A stretch of 64,000 nt of DNA from Streptomyces sp. ALI-76-A (GCF_030287445.1 NZ_JASVWB010000003.1:62001-126000); one strand, 5' to 3'; numbered from the stretch's first letter, positions 16,146 to 24,768 are shown. The notes: a model not told the origin generated them from the letters alone. Numbers and translations are program-made.

Positions 16146-16670
16146 TCACCTCTTGACGGCTTCCGCGATCTGCCGGGCGGTCTGGGCGGGTGTGAGGTGC
16201 GTGGTGTCGACGACCTCGGCCTCGGCGTGCAGCCACGTGCGGGCCGCCTCGGCGTAGGGCTGAAGGTATTGGAGACGGAACGGGGAGTCGGGGCCGAGAA
16301 CGGTGTCGCCCGCGATGCGCCGGCGGAGGGTGTCCTGGTCGGCGTGGAGGACGAAGTGCCGGACGGGAATGGCGTGCTGGGCAAGGCCCGAGCTGATCTC
16401 GCGCCAGTACTGCTCGACCAGGACCGTCATGGGCATCACCAGGGTGCCGCCGGTGTAGTCGAGGACACGTCGGGCGGTCTCGACCACGAGGGGCCGCCAC
16501 GGCGGCCAGTGCTGGAAGTTGTCCGTCGCGGGCAGCCCTGGCGTGATGTCCATGAGTGTCTCGCCGACTTTCTCGGCATTGAACACCTGCGAGTCCGGGA
16601 GCAGTTGCCGCACGAGCGTACTGGTCGTCGTCTTGCCTGCGCCGTGGGTGCCGTTGAGCCATACGATCAT
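16146..16670 (-). CDS. P-loop kinase-like ATP-binding protein
   Basis: The product is 174 residues from the ATG at 16670; the open frame extends 25 codons upstream without protein character. It starts MIVWLNGTHGAGKTTTST, a P-loop right at the N-terminus as in small nucleoside/chloramphenicol-phosphotransferase-like kinases and the NTPase family often found beside resistance or regulatory genes. Downstream blocks include WRPLVVETARRVLDYTGGTL, a central LHADQDTLRRRI (the Arg-rich LID-like segment) and a final VVDTTHLTPAQTARQIAEAV, common at the end of such kinases. The substrate is unknown. It is convergent to tpg. Confidence 0.75.
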   Translation of the reverse strand: MIVWLNGTHGAGKTTTSTLVRQLLPDSQVFNAEKVGETLMDITPGLPATDNFQHWPPWRPLVVETARRVLDYTGGTLVMPMTVLVEQYWREISSGLAQHAIPVRHFVLHADQDTLRRRIAGDTVLGPDSPFRLQYLQPYAEAARTWLHAEAEVVDTTHLTPAQTARQIAEAVKR

Positions 16671-16785
16671 GGACTTGACGCTAGCGTCGTGCGGGCCACG
16701 GGGCCAGGTGCTGGATGAGCGCCTGTGACGCTGCTGTTGCTCCATCTCGCACCAGTGGAGCCACGTACGGCGGCCGGTTCCAGTT

Positions 16786-17079
16786 TCAGTGGTAGCGGTT
16801 GACGTGATTGTTGATGCTCTCGCGGGCGCCTCGGTAGCCGCAGCCGCGCGGGCACTCCAGCCAGAGCCCCTTGTCCACGGCGACCTTGGTGACGGACTTG
16901 TCCTCGCCGGGCCCGTAGCCGTGGGCGTGGAGCATCTGGGCGACGGTGCCGCCGTGGTGGATGGCGAGGAACGCGGCTTCGGCGGTCTTGTCGTGGCCGG
17001 CGGCGAAGAAGCGGCCGTAGCCGATCTCCTTGCCGCAACCGCAGTAGCAGTGGCCGGTGGGCTGAGCGGTGTCTGTCAT
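16786..17079 (-). CDS. Small Cys-rich, probably zinc-binding protein
   Basis: The product is 97 residues from the ATG at 17079. The N-terminus has a CYCGCGKEIGYGRFFAAGHD block, and the C-terminus has CPRGCGYRGARESINNHVN followed by RYH. Both ends thus carry Cys/His clusters able to hold zinc, the second like a small zinc finger (C-x3-C with downstream H-x3-H). The middle is a soluble helix-strand segment with DKTAEAAFLAIHHGGTVAQM. I do not recognise a named family. The gene lies between the kinase-like gene and the parAB region and is transcribed away from parAB. Confidence 0.65.
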   Translation of the reverse strand: MTDTAQPTGHCYCGCGKEIGYGRFFAAGHDKTAEAAFLAIHHGGTVAQMLHAHGYGPGEDKSVTKVAVDKGLWLECPRGCGYRGARESINNHVNRYH

Positions 17080-17443
17080 GCCGTCAGAGTAGCGATTCCG
17101 GCCCACCCAAGGGATCCCAAGAGAGCCCAAGGATCTCCTTGGGATGGGTCGGAAAAGTCGACCCTCAGAAAGGTGGCCAGGGCGCCCGAACTCTGAGGGG
17201 GCGGTATGAAATGACCTTGGCGGCCCTTACGGGCCGTCAGGCGGTCTCACAGCAGTTTTGGATACAGGGCTCTCTCCAATGCCGCAAGGAACCCTGGCCA
17301 CTGCCGTCAGCGGGAGTACACAGAACCGGCACCTGCCCCGCCTGCCACTGTCCCCTGACCAGAGCAGCCACCATCGGCCACTCATTCCGTCAGGAGCCCT
17401 TTCAGCGCTTGCCTGCGGAGGCGGCCGGGGGGCGGGGCAGGCC

Positions 17444-17460
17444 TATTACGCCGTAATAGG
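17444..17460. promoter_or_regulatory. parS-like site 1
   Basis: The 17-bp palindrome CTATTACG-C-CGTAATAG extends to 11-bp arms (17441-17463). It lies about 100 bp upstream of parA. The same 8-bp arms with a different centre base recur at 19602 and 20121, and with one mismatch at 52695. This fits a ParB-binding centromere site. Confidence 0.75.
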
Positions 17461-17505
17461 CCGACGGGGGGCTGAGACAGGACTGGCGTGGCGGGAAGCA
17501 CCCAT

Positions 17506-17548
17506 TACTAACGTGTTGATGCAGCGAACGATCTTGCGCGTTAGTAAG
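17506..17548. promoter_or_regulatory. Spaced inverted repeat in front of parA
   Basis: TTACTAACG (17506-17514) and its exact complement CGTTAGTAA (17540-17548) flank the segment just before the parA ATG at 17558. The right arm abuts or overlaps the ribosome binding site AAGGTG. It is a likely operator for autoregulation, possibly by the DNA-binding N-terminus of this ParA. Confidence 0.6.
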
Positions 17549-17557
17549 GTGTCCACC

Positions 17558-18826
17558 ATGAGCTCTCCAGCCACCTCCAGCGACCGCGAAAAGGTCGTCT
17601 CCAAACTGCCGGGATGGCTCCGGCAGGACCTCAAAGTCAGAGCGGCCCAGCATGGGGTCGAGATCCAGACCGCCGTCGAACAGGGCATCAACGACTGGTG
17701 CAACCTGGCCTCGACGCCCGCCACAATCGACACTTCTGGTGCCGACTCCTTCTCCACCTTCCTGCCTGACGGTCAGTGGGAGACCTTCCGAAACGTCGCC
17801 GCGGACCGGCGCATCTCTCTCATCCAGGGACTGGCCCAGTCCGTCCAGTTGTGGCTGGATGCCAACCCCGCCCCCCACATCGAACGGCCGGCGATCACCC
17901 GCCGCATCATCGTCTGCAACCAGAAGGGCGGCGTCGGCAAGACGGCCATCACCGCCGGCACCGGCGAAGCGCTGGCCGAGGACCCCAACACCCTGCACGC
18001 CGTCCGCGTCGCCAAAGCACTCACCAAGGCCCTGCGCGCCAGCGAAGCCCAAGCCGACGCCGCCGAGCCCGCAGGAGACGACCCCCTCGACATCGAGAAC
18101 CTGCCCGGCCCCGGACTGCGCGTCCTGCTCGTCGACTTCGACCCGCAGTCCCACCTCACCAACCAACTGGGCGCCACTCCCCTGCCGATGAACGGGGACA
18201 GCCTGACCAACCACATGGCCGGCGATCCAAAAGGCGACCTGCGCGACCTCATCGTCTCCATCGACGAGGAGAACTTCGGCGGCCGGCTCCACCTCCTGCC
18301 CGCCTGCAACGACGCCTTCCTGCTCGACGTACGCCTCTCCCAGGTGCGCGCCCGCGAAGCCGCCCTGGAACGGGCCCTGGCTCCGCTCGAAGCCGACTAC
18401 GACGTCATCCTCGTCGACTGCCCGCCCAGCCTCGGCCTCAGCATGGACGCCGCCGCCTACTACGGACGCCGCCGCGACGGCGAGAAGCCCGGCCAGTCCG
18501 GCGCCCTGATCGTCGTGCAGGCCGAGGACAGCTCCGCCGACGCCTACGAACTGCTCACCACACAGTTCGACGACCTGCGCAGCGACCTCCAGATCGACAT
18601 CGACTACCTGGGCATCGTCGTCAATCTCTACGACGGGCGCCGCGGCTACATCGCCACCTCGTCCCTCCAGGGCTGGGTCGACATAAAGGACCCGCGGGTC
18701 GTCGGGCTCATCGGCGACCTCAAGGAACAGAAGGAGGCAGTCAGGGTGAAGCAGCCCCTGCTGTCCTACGCCCCCAAGTCACAGCAGGCCATCGGCATGC
18801 GCGCCCTGGCCCGGGAGATCTCATGA
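17558..18826 (+). CDS. parA: ParA-type partition ATPase with DNA-binding-like N-terminal extension
   Basis: The product is 422 residues from the ATG at 17558, with AAGGTG upstream; the frame is open 100 codons earlier, but those codons span the parS and operator repeats. The ATPase core has the deviant Walker A CNQKGGVGKTAITAG near residue 129, Walker A' LLVDFDPQSHLTNQLG and Walker B VILVDCPPSLGLSMD. Before it lie two related segments (LPGWLRQDLKVRAAQHGVEI at about residue 14, and LPDGQWETFRNVAADRRIS at about 68), each followed by a helix ending in a Trp, which resemble ribbon-helix-helix halves. ParA moves ParB-bound DNA for stable inheritance. Its stop overlaps the parB ATG. Confidence 0.9.
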   Translation: MSSPATSSDREKVVSKLPGWLRQDLKVRAAQHGVEIQTAVEQGINDWCNLASTPATIDTSGADSFSTFLPDGQWETFRNVAADRRISLIQGLAQSVQLWLDANPAPHIERPAITRRIIVCNQKGGVGKTAITAGTGEALAEDPNTLHAVRVAKALTKALRASEAQADAAEPAGDDPLDIENLPGPGLRVLLVDFDPQSHLTNQLGATPLPMNGDSLTNHMAGDPKGDLRDLIVSIDEENFGGRLHLLPACNDAFLLDVRLSQVRAREAALERALAPLEADYDVILVDCPPSLGLSMDAAAYYGRRRDGEKPGQSGALIVVQAEDSSADAYELLTTQFDDLRSDLQIDIDYLGIVVNLYDGRRGYIATSSLQGWVDIKDPRVVGLIGDLKEQKEAVRVKQPLLSYAPKSQQAIGMRALAREIS

Positions 18827-19953
18827 GCAAGGCCGACAAGCTGGGAGCGGGACGCTTCGGCGGTCCCGCCGTCAGCGCACGCCGTCAGGCCGTCGCCGCC
18901 GCCACCGGCGTGCCCACCCACGGCGTCGCTCCGCCGACCGAACTGCCGGTCCACCGCATCAGCCTCAACCCCGACAACCCCCGCTCCGCTCTCGGAGATC
19001 TCACCGACCTCGCCGGCAGCCTCAAGACCCACGGCCAGAAACAAGCGATCACAGTCATGAACCGTGATGCCTACGTCACGGTCAACCCGCAGCGCGAGGC
19101 CGACCTCGAGCCGGACACCACGCACGTCGTCATCGACGGCAGCAGCCGCCTCGCCGCCGCCCGCGAGGCCGGACTCCGCACCATCAAGATCATGGTGAGT
19201 GACGACCAGGGCAGCACCTCCGAGGAACTCCTCGAGTCCGCTCTCGTCGCCAACATCCACCGCCAGGACCTCGAAGAACTCGACGAAGCCCGCGCACTCC
19301 AGCGCCTCCTCGCCATCCACGGCAGCCAGACCGCGTTGGCCAAGCGCCTCCACCGCTCCCAGGGCTGGGTCTCGCAGCGCCTTGCCCTGCTCAACCTCGC
19401 ACCCGAGCTCCAGGCCCGCATCGGCCACGAGCCCATCGACCTGCTTCGCGCGGTCGGCAACAAGCCCCAGGAGCAACAGCAAGCCGCCCTCGCAGAGCTG
19501 AAGGCCGATCGGGAGCGCAAGGAAGCGGAGAAGCAGCAACGCAGGCCGGGGAAGCAGCACAAAGCCGAAGCACCCGAGGACCACACCGGCACAGCCAACG
19601 GCTATTACGACGTAATAGAGGGCAGCACGCGGAAAGCTCCGGCAGCCCTGGACACACCAGTGGGGGATCAGGGAACCCAGGGTCAGTCCTCGCAGAACGT
19701 GCCGGAACCACGAAGCAGCAGCACCGACGACACGTCGAGGACCGGTGAGCAGTTCACAGAACAGCGCCCGCCGCGGCCACTGCCGTACGACGACCCGGCT
19801 TTCATCGCCATGCACCTGATGCGGAAGATGGAGGAGCCGGCCCTCTTCGAGATGTTGCAGCTGCTGAACCAGATGGCCCGAGAACGCAACCCTGGTGAGT
19901 TCCAGAAGGTCCTGAGTCACTTCGATGATCAACCGGCAGCACAGTCAGGCTGA
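18823..19953 (+). CDS. parB: ParB-type centromere-binding protein
   Basis: The product is 376 residues from an ATG overlapping the parA stop (ATGA). The N-terminal ParB/Srx domain starts at about residue 45 (HRISLNPDNPRSALGDLTDL) and includes VVIDGSSRLAAAREAG, in the place of the usual GERR box, and ALVANIHRQDLEELDEARAL. The HTH follows: TALAKRLHRSQGWVSQRLAL. A Lys/Arg/Glu-rich linker and a C-terminal dimerisation helix region (FIAMHLMRKMEEPALFEMLQ) complete it. ParB would bind the parS-like palindromes listed here. One of these lies inside this gene, in the linker codons, where it forces the codons GTA and ATA, which are rare in this window. Confidence 0.9.
   Translation: MSKADKLGAGRFGGPAVSARRQAVAAATGVPTHGVAPPTELPVHRISLNPDNPRSALGDLTDLAGSLKTHGQKQAITVMNRDAYVTVNPQREADLEPDTTHVVIDGSSRLAAAREAGLRTIKIMVSDDQGSTSEELLESALVANIHRQDLEELDEARALQRLLAIHGSQTALAKRLHRSQGWVSQRLALLNLAPELQARIGHEPIDLLRAVGNKPQEQQQAALAELKADRERKEAEKQQRRPGKQHKAEAPEDHTGTANGYYDVIEGSTRKAPAALDTPVGDQGTQGQSSQNVPEPRSSSTDDTSRTGEQFTEQRPPRPLPYDDPAFIAMHLMRKMEEPALFEMLQLLNQMARERNPGEFQKVLSHFDDQPAAQSG
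19602..19618. promoter_or_regulatory. parS-like site 2, inside parB
   Basis: CTATTACG-A-CGTAATAG lies within the linker-encoding part of parB, encoding YYDVI with codons GTA and ATA. Arms are identical to sites 1 and 3. Confidence 0.75.
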
Positions 19954-20120
19954 CGACCGCCGCACTGGCCCTGCCCCTCCGAGCACCACGGACGGGCAGG
20001 GCTTCCGTTTTCCTGACAGGAGCCCGGTGTGCGGAAGGCAGCCTGCCAGAGCCTGCCTCAGGGAACGCGGGGAAGAGCCCACCGCCGCGCCCGGCAGCCA
20101 GCGGCTCTTACGTCGTCACG

Positions 20121-20137
20121 CTATTACGTCGTAATAG
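20121..20137. promoter_or_regulatory. parS-like site 3, downstream of parB
   Basis: CTATTACG-T-CGTAATAG, with one more complementary base on each side, lies in the non-coding stretch between parB and the first replication origin. Confidence 0.75.
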
Positions 20138-20237
20138 CCGCCCCTGGCTCATCGGCACCGACGGCGATCCCTTCCGTGGGACAAACGCGACCTGCACCTG
20201 GCGAGGAGGGGCCGGAGGGGCCCTGCGTGGCGAGGAG

Positions 20238-20886
20238 GGTCCCTGCACGTTCAGTCCCTGCCGTTCAGTCCCTGGCAAACGTGCAGGTCACAGCGGTACG
20301 GGCCGCCCATCAGGGACTGAAGGGACTCAAGTCGGCAGTTATAAGCTAGTCCTGCGTGTGTGTATGCGCGCGCGCATATGATCAGATGTATAAGCGTGAG
20401 TGGCTCATAATTAGAGCTTTCAGTCCCTTCAGTCCCTTCTGGATACCGCGCACTGCTCCTGACCTGCGGAAATGTTCAGGGACTCAAAGAGGGTCTCAGG
20501 CCCTGCCCTCCGGCGGTTCAGGCCCTGCCCACAGGGCGGCATCCGCGGCCCAGTGCTGGAGCGCCCCCGGGCGACGCGTTCACGCCCAGTTCGTTGAGTC
20601 CCTGCGCCACCCAGGGCCTCTCCCCCGGCTCCTGGTGGAGGGGCTACGGTCCCTTCAGGCCCTCCCATTGGGAACAATGTGGGCATTTCTGGCTGACGAC
20701 GCCCCGTCCCCAGAGACTCAAGGGACCGTAGGGACCCGGAGACAGATACGGCGCCACGCTGGGGACCTGCGGCCGCTCCCCGGCCGGAGGTCCTACACTC
20801 TCTTCCGAAAGCCAGTCCCTACAGTCCCTTTGGTCCCTGACTCCAGCACGCGGCCGCTCCCCGGCCGGGCCTGCCGAAGGGACTGA
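20238..20886. other. Iteron-bearing replication origin candidate 1
   Basis: The 960-bp gap between parB and the first primase gene holds at least eleven exact copies of the heptamer AGTCCCT on either strand (20253, 20267, 20312, 20321, 20422, 20431, 20478, 20597, 20814, 20823, 20878), often as CAGTCCCTTC pairs, plus variants such as GGTCCCT. Between two clusters lies an AT-rich segment with alternating purine-pyrimidine runs (20338-20420), suited to strand opening. A 19-bp direct repeat (20769-20787 and 20850-20868) is also present. No gene is supported here. The arrangement is that of an iteron-controlled origin served by the genes just downstream. Confidence 0.75.
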
Positions 20887-20916
20887 AGGACCAGACCCTC
20901 GCCGAAGGACAGACGC

Positions 20917-21999
20917 GTGCCCGGCCCCGACGTGATGAGAGTGCCCGCTGCCGCGCGGACTGCGACATCCCACGCTGTGGCCCGCTGGTGCGCCGAACAG
21001 GGCTGGCCGGTGCACCCTCTCGCGGTCGGCCGTAAGACGCCCGCCGCCAACTGCCCGGCCTGCAAGGGCACGCACCACCCTCCGGCCGGGTGCGCGTGCA
21101 TCCCGGCCGGCCGCCCGTGCCACGGGTTCCACGCCGCGACGACCAGCACGACGCGTATCGACACCTGGTGGTCCCAACAGCCGTCCTGGGGTGTCGGTGT
21201 CGCCTGCGGCGGAGCCGACCTGATCGTCATCGACATCGACGCACACTCCACGCCGGTCCCTGACCGCAGCCGGCTCCTGCCCGGCATCCCCATCCACGAC
21301 TCCGTGAACCTGCACGGCCTCGCCTCCGGCTTCGACACCCTGGCACTCCTGGCAGCCCTGCGCGGCCAGCCCAGCCCGGCGGAGGACGACAGCACACTGA
21401 GGGTGCGCACCCCTTCCGGCGGACTGCACGTCTGGTACCGCAACCCCCACCCGGCCACCCGGTTCCGCTGCTCGACCGGATCCAGTACCAAGGTCGCCCT
21501 GGCCTGGCAGGTCGATGTCCGGGCCGACGGCGGCTACATCGTCGCCCCCACCACCCGCACCACCCAGGGCACTTACCTGCGGGAAGGACCGTCCCACCTG
21601 CCTGCGCCGCTGCCCGAGTGGCTGGGCGAGGAACTCGTGCGGACCGGACACACCATTCAGCGGCCGACAGCCGCGCCCCGGCCCACAGGAGTTCCCCGCA
21701 GTCGGCGTCCCCGGACCCCCGTGCGCGCGCACCGCGTCCTGGACCCGCTGCTGCTGGAGGTCGCCGACTGCGCGGCCACACCCGAGGGCGCCGCTTTCAC
21801 CGAGAAGCTCAACAAGGCCGCCTACACGGCCGGAGGACTGGCGGCCGCCGGGCACCTTGACGAACCCACCGCGCGCGCTCTGCTGCGCGAGGCCGCCGAC
21901 ACCGCGCGCCCCTGGCAGAGTGCCCGAAACGAACGCATCATCGACGACGCCCTCGCCGCCGGGTCCGCCCGCCCGCTCCACCTCGAAGGACGTTCATGA
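20917..21999 (+). CDS. Primase-polymerase (prim-pol) replication protein, module 1
   Basis: The product is 360 residues from a GTG with GAAGGA 7 bases upstream. After an N-terminal helix (ARWCAEQGWPVHPLAVGRKT) comes a Cys/His cluster (CPACKGTHHPPAGCAC and CHGFHAAT) that probably binds zinc. Then come the bifunctional primase/polymerase motifs: VGVACGGADLIVIDIDAH with the metal-binding DID, RTPSGGLHVWYR and DVRADGGYIVAP. By family it makes primers or short DNA at a plasmid origin. The C-terminal 80 residues resemble the helical domain linking prim-pol to its helicase partner. It overlaps the helicase gene by four bases. A paralogue lies at 24769. Confidence 0.88.
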   Translation: MPGPDVMRVPAAARTATSHAVARWCAEQGWPVHPLAVGRKTPAANCPACKGTHHPPAGCACIPAGRPCHGFHAATTSTTRIDTWWSQQPSWGVGVACGGADLIVIDIDAHSTPVPDRSRLLPGIPIHDSVNLHGLASGFDTLALLAALRGQPSPAEDDSTLRVRTPSGGLHVWYRNPHPATRFRCSTGSSTKVALAWQVDVRADGGYIVAPTTRTTQGTYLREGPSHLPAPLPEWLGEELVRTGHTIQRPTAAPRPTGVPRSRRPRTPVRAHRVLDPLLLEVADCAATPEGAAFTEKLNKAAYTAGGLAAAGHLDEPTARALLREAADTARPWQSARNERIIDDALAAGSARPLHLEGRS

Positions 22000-23528
22000 G
22001 CAGCGCCGAGACGCCGCGCTTCGACGCCACCGCTGCCGCCCAGCAGATGCTGGACCTCGAACAGACAGACCATCAGCCGCCCGCGCTGCCTGCCCAGGCC
22101 CACACCTCCCCCCTGCCGACACCGTCCTGGGCGCTGCCGGCTCCGCTGCCCACCTCGCTCACCGACCGCGGCAACGCCAAGCTGTTCGTCAAGCTCTACC
22201 GCGACCAGTTCCGCCACGTCGAAGGCCTGGGCTGGTTCTCCTGGGACGGCTACCGCTGGAAGCGCACCGGCGGCGAGAAAGCCGCCCTGTGGGCCGCGGG
22301 CGAGATGGCCGAGGACATGCCCGACACCGACCCGCGGGGCGTGTTCAGCGACCGTGAGCTCCACGTGCACAAGAAGCGCACCCTGTCGACGACCGGCATG
22401 AAGGCCCTCCTCACTCAGGCCAAGGCATCCCCGGACCTGTCCGTCGACCCCGACACCCTCGACGGCGATCCCTACGCCCTGTGCACCCCGGGCGGTGTCG
22501 TCGACCTGAACACCGGTCTGATGCGCAAGCCCGACCCCACCCGGGACTTCCACTCCCGCGCCACCAGCGTCGCCCCCCAGCAGATCGAGACCCCGCGCTG
22601 GCACCGCTTCCTGCATGACACCTTCGGCGACGACGCCGAGGGGCAGGAGATGATCGACTTCCTGCACCTGCTGCTGGGCTACTCCATCACCGGCGATGTC
22701 GGCGCTCAGGTCCTGCCCTTCCTCCACGGCCACGGGAAGAACGGCAAGAGCGTCCTCCTCGACACCATGATCCAGATTCTGGGCGACTACGCGGACGCGG
22801 CTCCGCCCGGATTCCTCATGGACCGCGGCGCGTTCTCCGAGCACTCCACCGAACTCACCGAACTCCATGGCCGCCGTCTCATCGTCTGTAGTGAACTCAA
22901 GCCCAACGACAAGTTCGACGAGGCCCGTGTCCGGCTCCTGACCGGCGGAGACAAGATCAAGGCCCGCCGGATGCGGCAGGACTACTTCTCCTTCAGCCCC
23001 ACCCACCACCTGTGGCTGCTCGGCAACCACAGGCCGGAGGTCTCCACCGGGGGTTTCGCGTTCTGGCGCCGTATCCGCCTGCTGCCCTTCGAACGCACCG
23101 TCCCCGACCACCGCAAGATCGACAACCTGGCCTTCGAACTCGTCCGCGACGAAGGCCCCGGCATCTTGCAGTGGCTCATCGAAGGCGCCCGCCGCTACCT
23201 CGCCACCCGCGACAACCTCGAGGGACCCGACCGCGTCCGCATCGCCACCACCGCCTACGCCAACACCGAAGACCACATCGGCCGGTTCCTCACCGAATGC
23301 TGCACCCGCGATCTCGAGGGCCAGCCCGACCTGCGCGTCGAACAGGGCCTCCTGTACACCACGTACGCCTCCTGGTGCAGCGCCGGGGAAGGCATCCGTC
23401 CCGCCGGTGCCCGCGCCTTCGCGACCCGGGTCCGGCAGGAAGTGGGCCTGGCCTCGCCCGCCGACATGATCAAATCCAACGGCCGCAAGTACTACCCCGG
23501 CCTCGCCCTGCTGGATGCATCGTCATGA
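21996..23528 (+). CDS. P4/D5-type plasmid primase-helicase, module 1
   Basis: The product is 510 residues from an ATG overlapping the upstream stop. A D5-N-like region (about residues 55-200, with LTDRGNAKLFVKLY and GLGWFSWDGYRW) precedes a superfamily 3-like helicase domain. Walker A is LHGHGKNGKSVLLDTM near residue 250, Walker B lies within ELHGRRLIVCSELKP, and sensor/arginine motifs include TGGDKIKARRMRQDYFSF and HHLWLLGNHRPEV. The tail has RKYYPGLALLD. By family this ATPase opens the origin and unwinds DNA for the prim-pol partner. A paralogue of nearly equal length is at 25875. Confidence 0.9.
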   Translation: MSSAETPRFDATAAAQQMLDLEQTDHQPPALPAQAHTSPLPTPSWALPAPLPTSLTDRGNAKLFVKLYRDQFRHVEGLGWFSWDGYRWKRTGGEKAALWAAGEMAEDMPDTDPRGVFSDRELHVHKKRTLSTTGMKALLTQAKASPDLSVDPDTLDGDPYALCTPGGVVDLNTGLMRKPDPTRDFHSRATSVAPQQIETPRWHRFLHDTFGDDAEGQEMIDFLHLLLGYSITGDVGAQVLPFLHGHGKNGKSVLLDTMIQILGDYADAAPPGFLMDRGAFSEHSTELTELHGRRLIVCSELKPNDKFDEARVRLLTGGDKIKARRMRQDYFSFSPTHHLWLLGNHRPEVSTGGFAFWRRIRLLPFERTVPDHRKIDNLAFELVRDEGPGILQWLIEGARRYLATRDNLEGPDRVRIATTAYANTEDHIGRFLTECCTRDLEGQPDLRVEQGLLYTTYASWCSAGEGIRPAGARAFATRVRQEVGLASPADMIKSNGRKYYPGLALLDASS

Positions 23529-23701
23529 ACCAACCGCGTCACCACCGGAGCCGACCGCCCGGCACCCAGGTGCCCCTGCACACTCCCACCCACCCGGCCT
23601 ACCATGACCTTGCGGGGTCGGGCTCCACCACGGGCAGCGGACCACAGCACGAGACCGACCGCCGTCCGGCCCGGCACACACAGAAGGGGCAGCAGCCATG
23701 A
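23525..23701 (+). CDS. 58-codon coupled ORF in replication module 1
   Basis: This ORF overlaps the helicase stop at its start (ATGA) and the next gene's ATG at its own stop (ATGA), so it is knitted into the operon. The 58-residue product is Pro-, His-, Gly- and Thr-rich, basic and probably unstructured. The second module has no counterpart; there the helicase and the last gene overlap directly. It may be a true small gene or merely a translational bridge that keeps ribosomes moving to the next gene. Confidence 0.45.
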   Translation: MNQPRHHRSRPPGTQVPLHTPTHPAYHDLAGSGSTTGSGPQHETDRRPARHTQKGQQP

Positions 23702-24081
23702 GCTCGCTACTGACCGAGGGCGATCTCACCCACGAAGCGCACGTGGTGTGGCTGGAAGACCCCGAGAACCTCGACTACGTGCGCCAGGCACTCGACAAGA
23801 CCCCCCGCCGCCGTAACAAGCCCCGCTACGCCCGCGACGGCCGCATGGTGGGATACGCCGAGCTCGACGACCACGCCGAGGCCGACCCCGACAGCGGCCT
23901 CTACCGCCGCCGTGTCTTCTTCCTGCTCCCGCACGACCGTGACACCCAGCCCCAGGGGCTCTACCAGGAAGGCGCCCCCGGAGAGGCTGTCGATCCCCGC
24001 ACCATCGACGTCAGGAAGGTGGGGGAGAAGACCCCCCGCTCACAGCGGGGACCTGCCGCGATAACCGGCACCCGTTCCTGA
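23698..24081 (+). CDS. Small conserved partner of the plasmid primase-helicase, module 1
   Basis: The product is 127 residues from an ATG overlapping the preceding stop. It shares clear blocks with the 133-residue protein at 27416: VWLEDPENLDYVRQALD, YARDGRMVGYAEL and RRRVFFLLPHDRDTQPQGLY, followed by AVDPRT. It therefore forms the third conserved gene of both replication modules. It has no signal peptide or membrane segment. It is a soluble, mixed alpha/beta protein with conserved Asp, Arg and Tyr residues. Its constant position suggests a loading factor, regulator or copy-control protein, but I do not recognise a family. Confidence 0.75.
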   Translation: MSSLLTEGDLTHEAHVVWLEDPENLDYVRQALDKTPRRRNKPRYARDGRMVGYAELDDHAEADPDSGLYRRRVFFLLPHDRDTQPQGLYQEGAPGEAVDPRTIDVRKVGEKTPRSQRGPAAITGTRS

Positions 24082-24281
24082 CCTTCCCGGCCCGCCGCTC
24101 CCGAACGCACCCGCGCCCCATCCCGGATCACCGGGGTGGGGCGCCGTGCGTGGGGAGCTGGTGGAATCCGGTCGCCGCCCGGCCTCCGCCAGGCCGGAGG
24201 CCGCCTGGCGGCGAACGAGGAGACCTGGTCGGGGATCCCGGCGGCCGGCACGGGGGAGGGGGCGCTGAAGGATGGCTGGAG

Positions 24282-24757
24282 AGTCGCTTGAGTCGCTCCC
24301 GGCCACGGCGGCCGAAAACCGAGGCCGTCTCCAGGCTCCTCCCGAGTGATCCGCAGACAGGTCAGCGACTGAGGAACAGCTACCGAGGACGGTTTGGGTC
24401 GCTCTCGGTCGCTGAAGAGAACCCCCAGGTCAGAGCCGTCTCCGTGAAGAAACAGCGACTGAAGCGACTCAAGGCCCGGGTATATGAGGACATTGGCGTG
24501 CGCGTGTGTGTGCGCGTGTGTGCGTCATATATAGGGATCTTGAGTCGCTTCAGTCGCTGTTCTGGGTTTCACGGCCGCTGTGACCTGCGCTTTCATCCAG
24601 CTACCGACGCAGCTGCCCAACCGGCTCCGGTAGCTGGCCTGTTGCGCGTCGGTCGCTGAGGCCGGTGCTGGATCGAATCTTTGTTTTCCCATGGCCCCCT
24701 CATGGCTCAGATGCTTCGCTAGGCTGTGTCGGTCGCTCAGTCGCTTCGGTCGCTGGT
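24282..24757. other. Iteron-bearing replication origin candidate 2
   Basis: The 690-bp gap before the second primase gene has at least eight exact copies of AGTCGCT on either strand (24282, 24291, 24364, 24454, 24463, 24543, 24552, 24739) plus GGTCGCT variants. Copies occur as convergent pairs around an AT-rich, alternating purine-pyrimidine core (24478-24540), exactly as in origin 1. Each heptamer differs from the origin-1 heptamer only at the fifth base (C to G). I saw no copy of the other module's heptamer in either region. Confidence 0.75.
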
Positions 24758-24768
24758 GGGGGGTGCGC

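Noticed and set aside
17258..17557. Extended N-terminus for ParA from the earlier start
   Set aside because: It would translate through the parS palindrome and the operator repeat, with no ribosome binding site and low protein character.
20338..20420. Alternating purine-pyrimidine run as a promoter or simple microsatellite
   Set aside because: An equivalent run occurs at the same place in the second origin and both are framed by iterons, so an origin core is the better reading.
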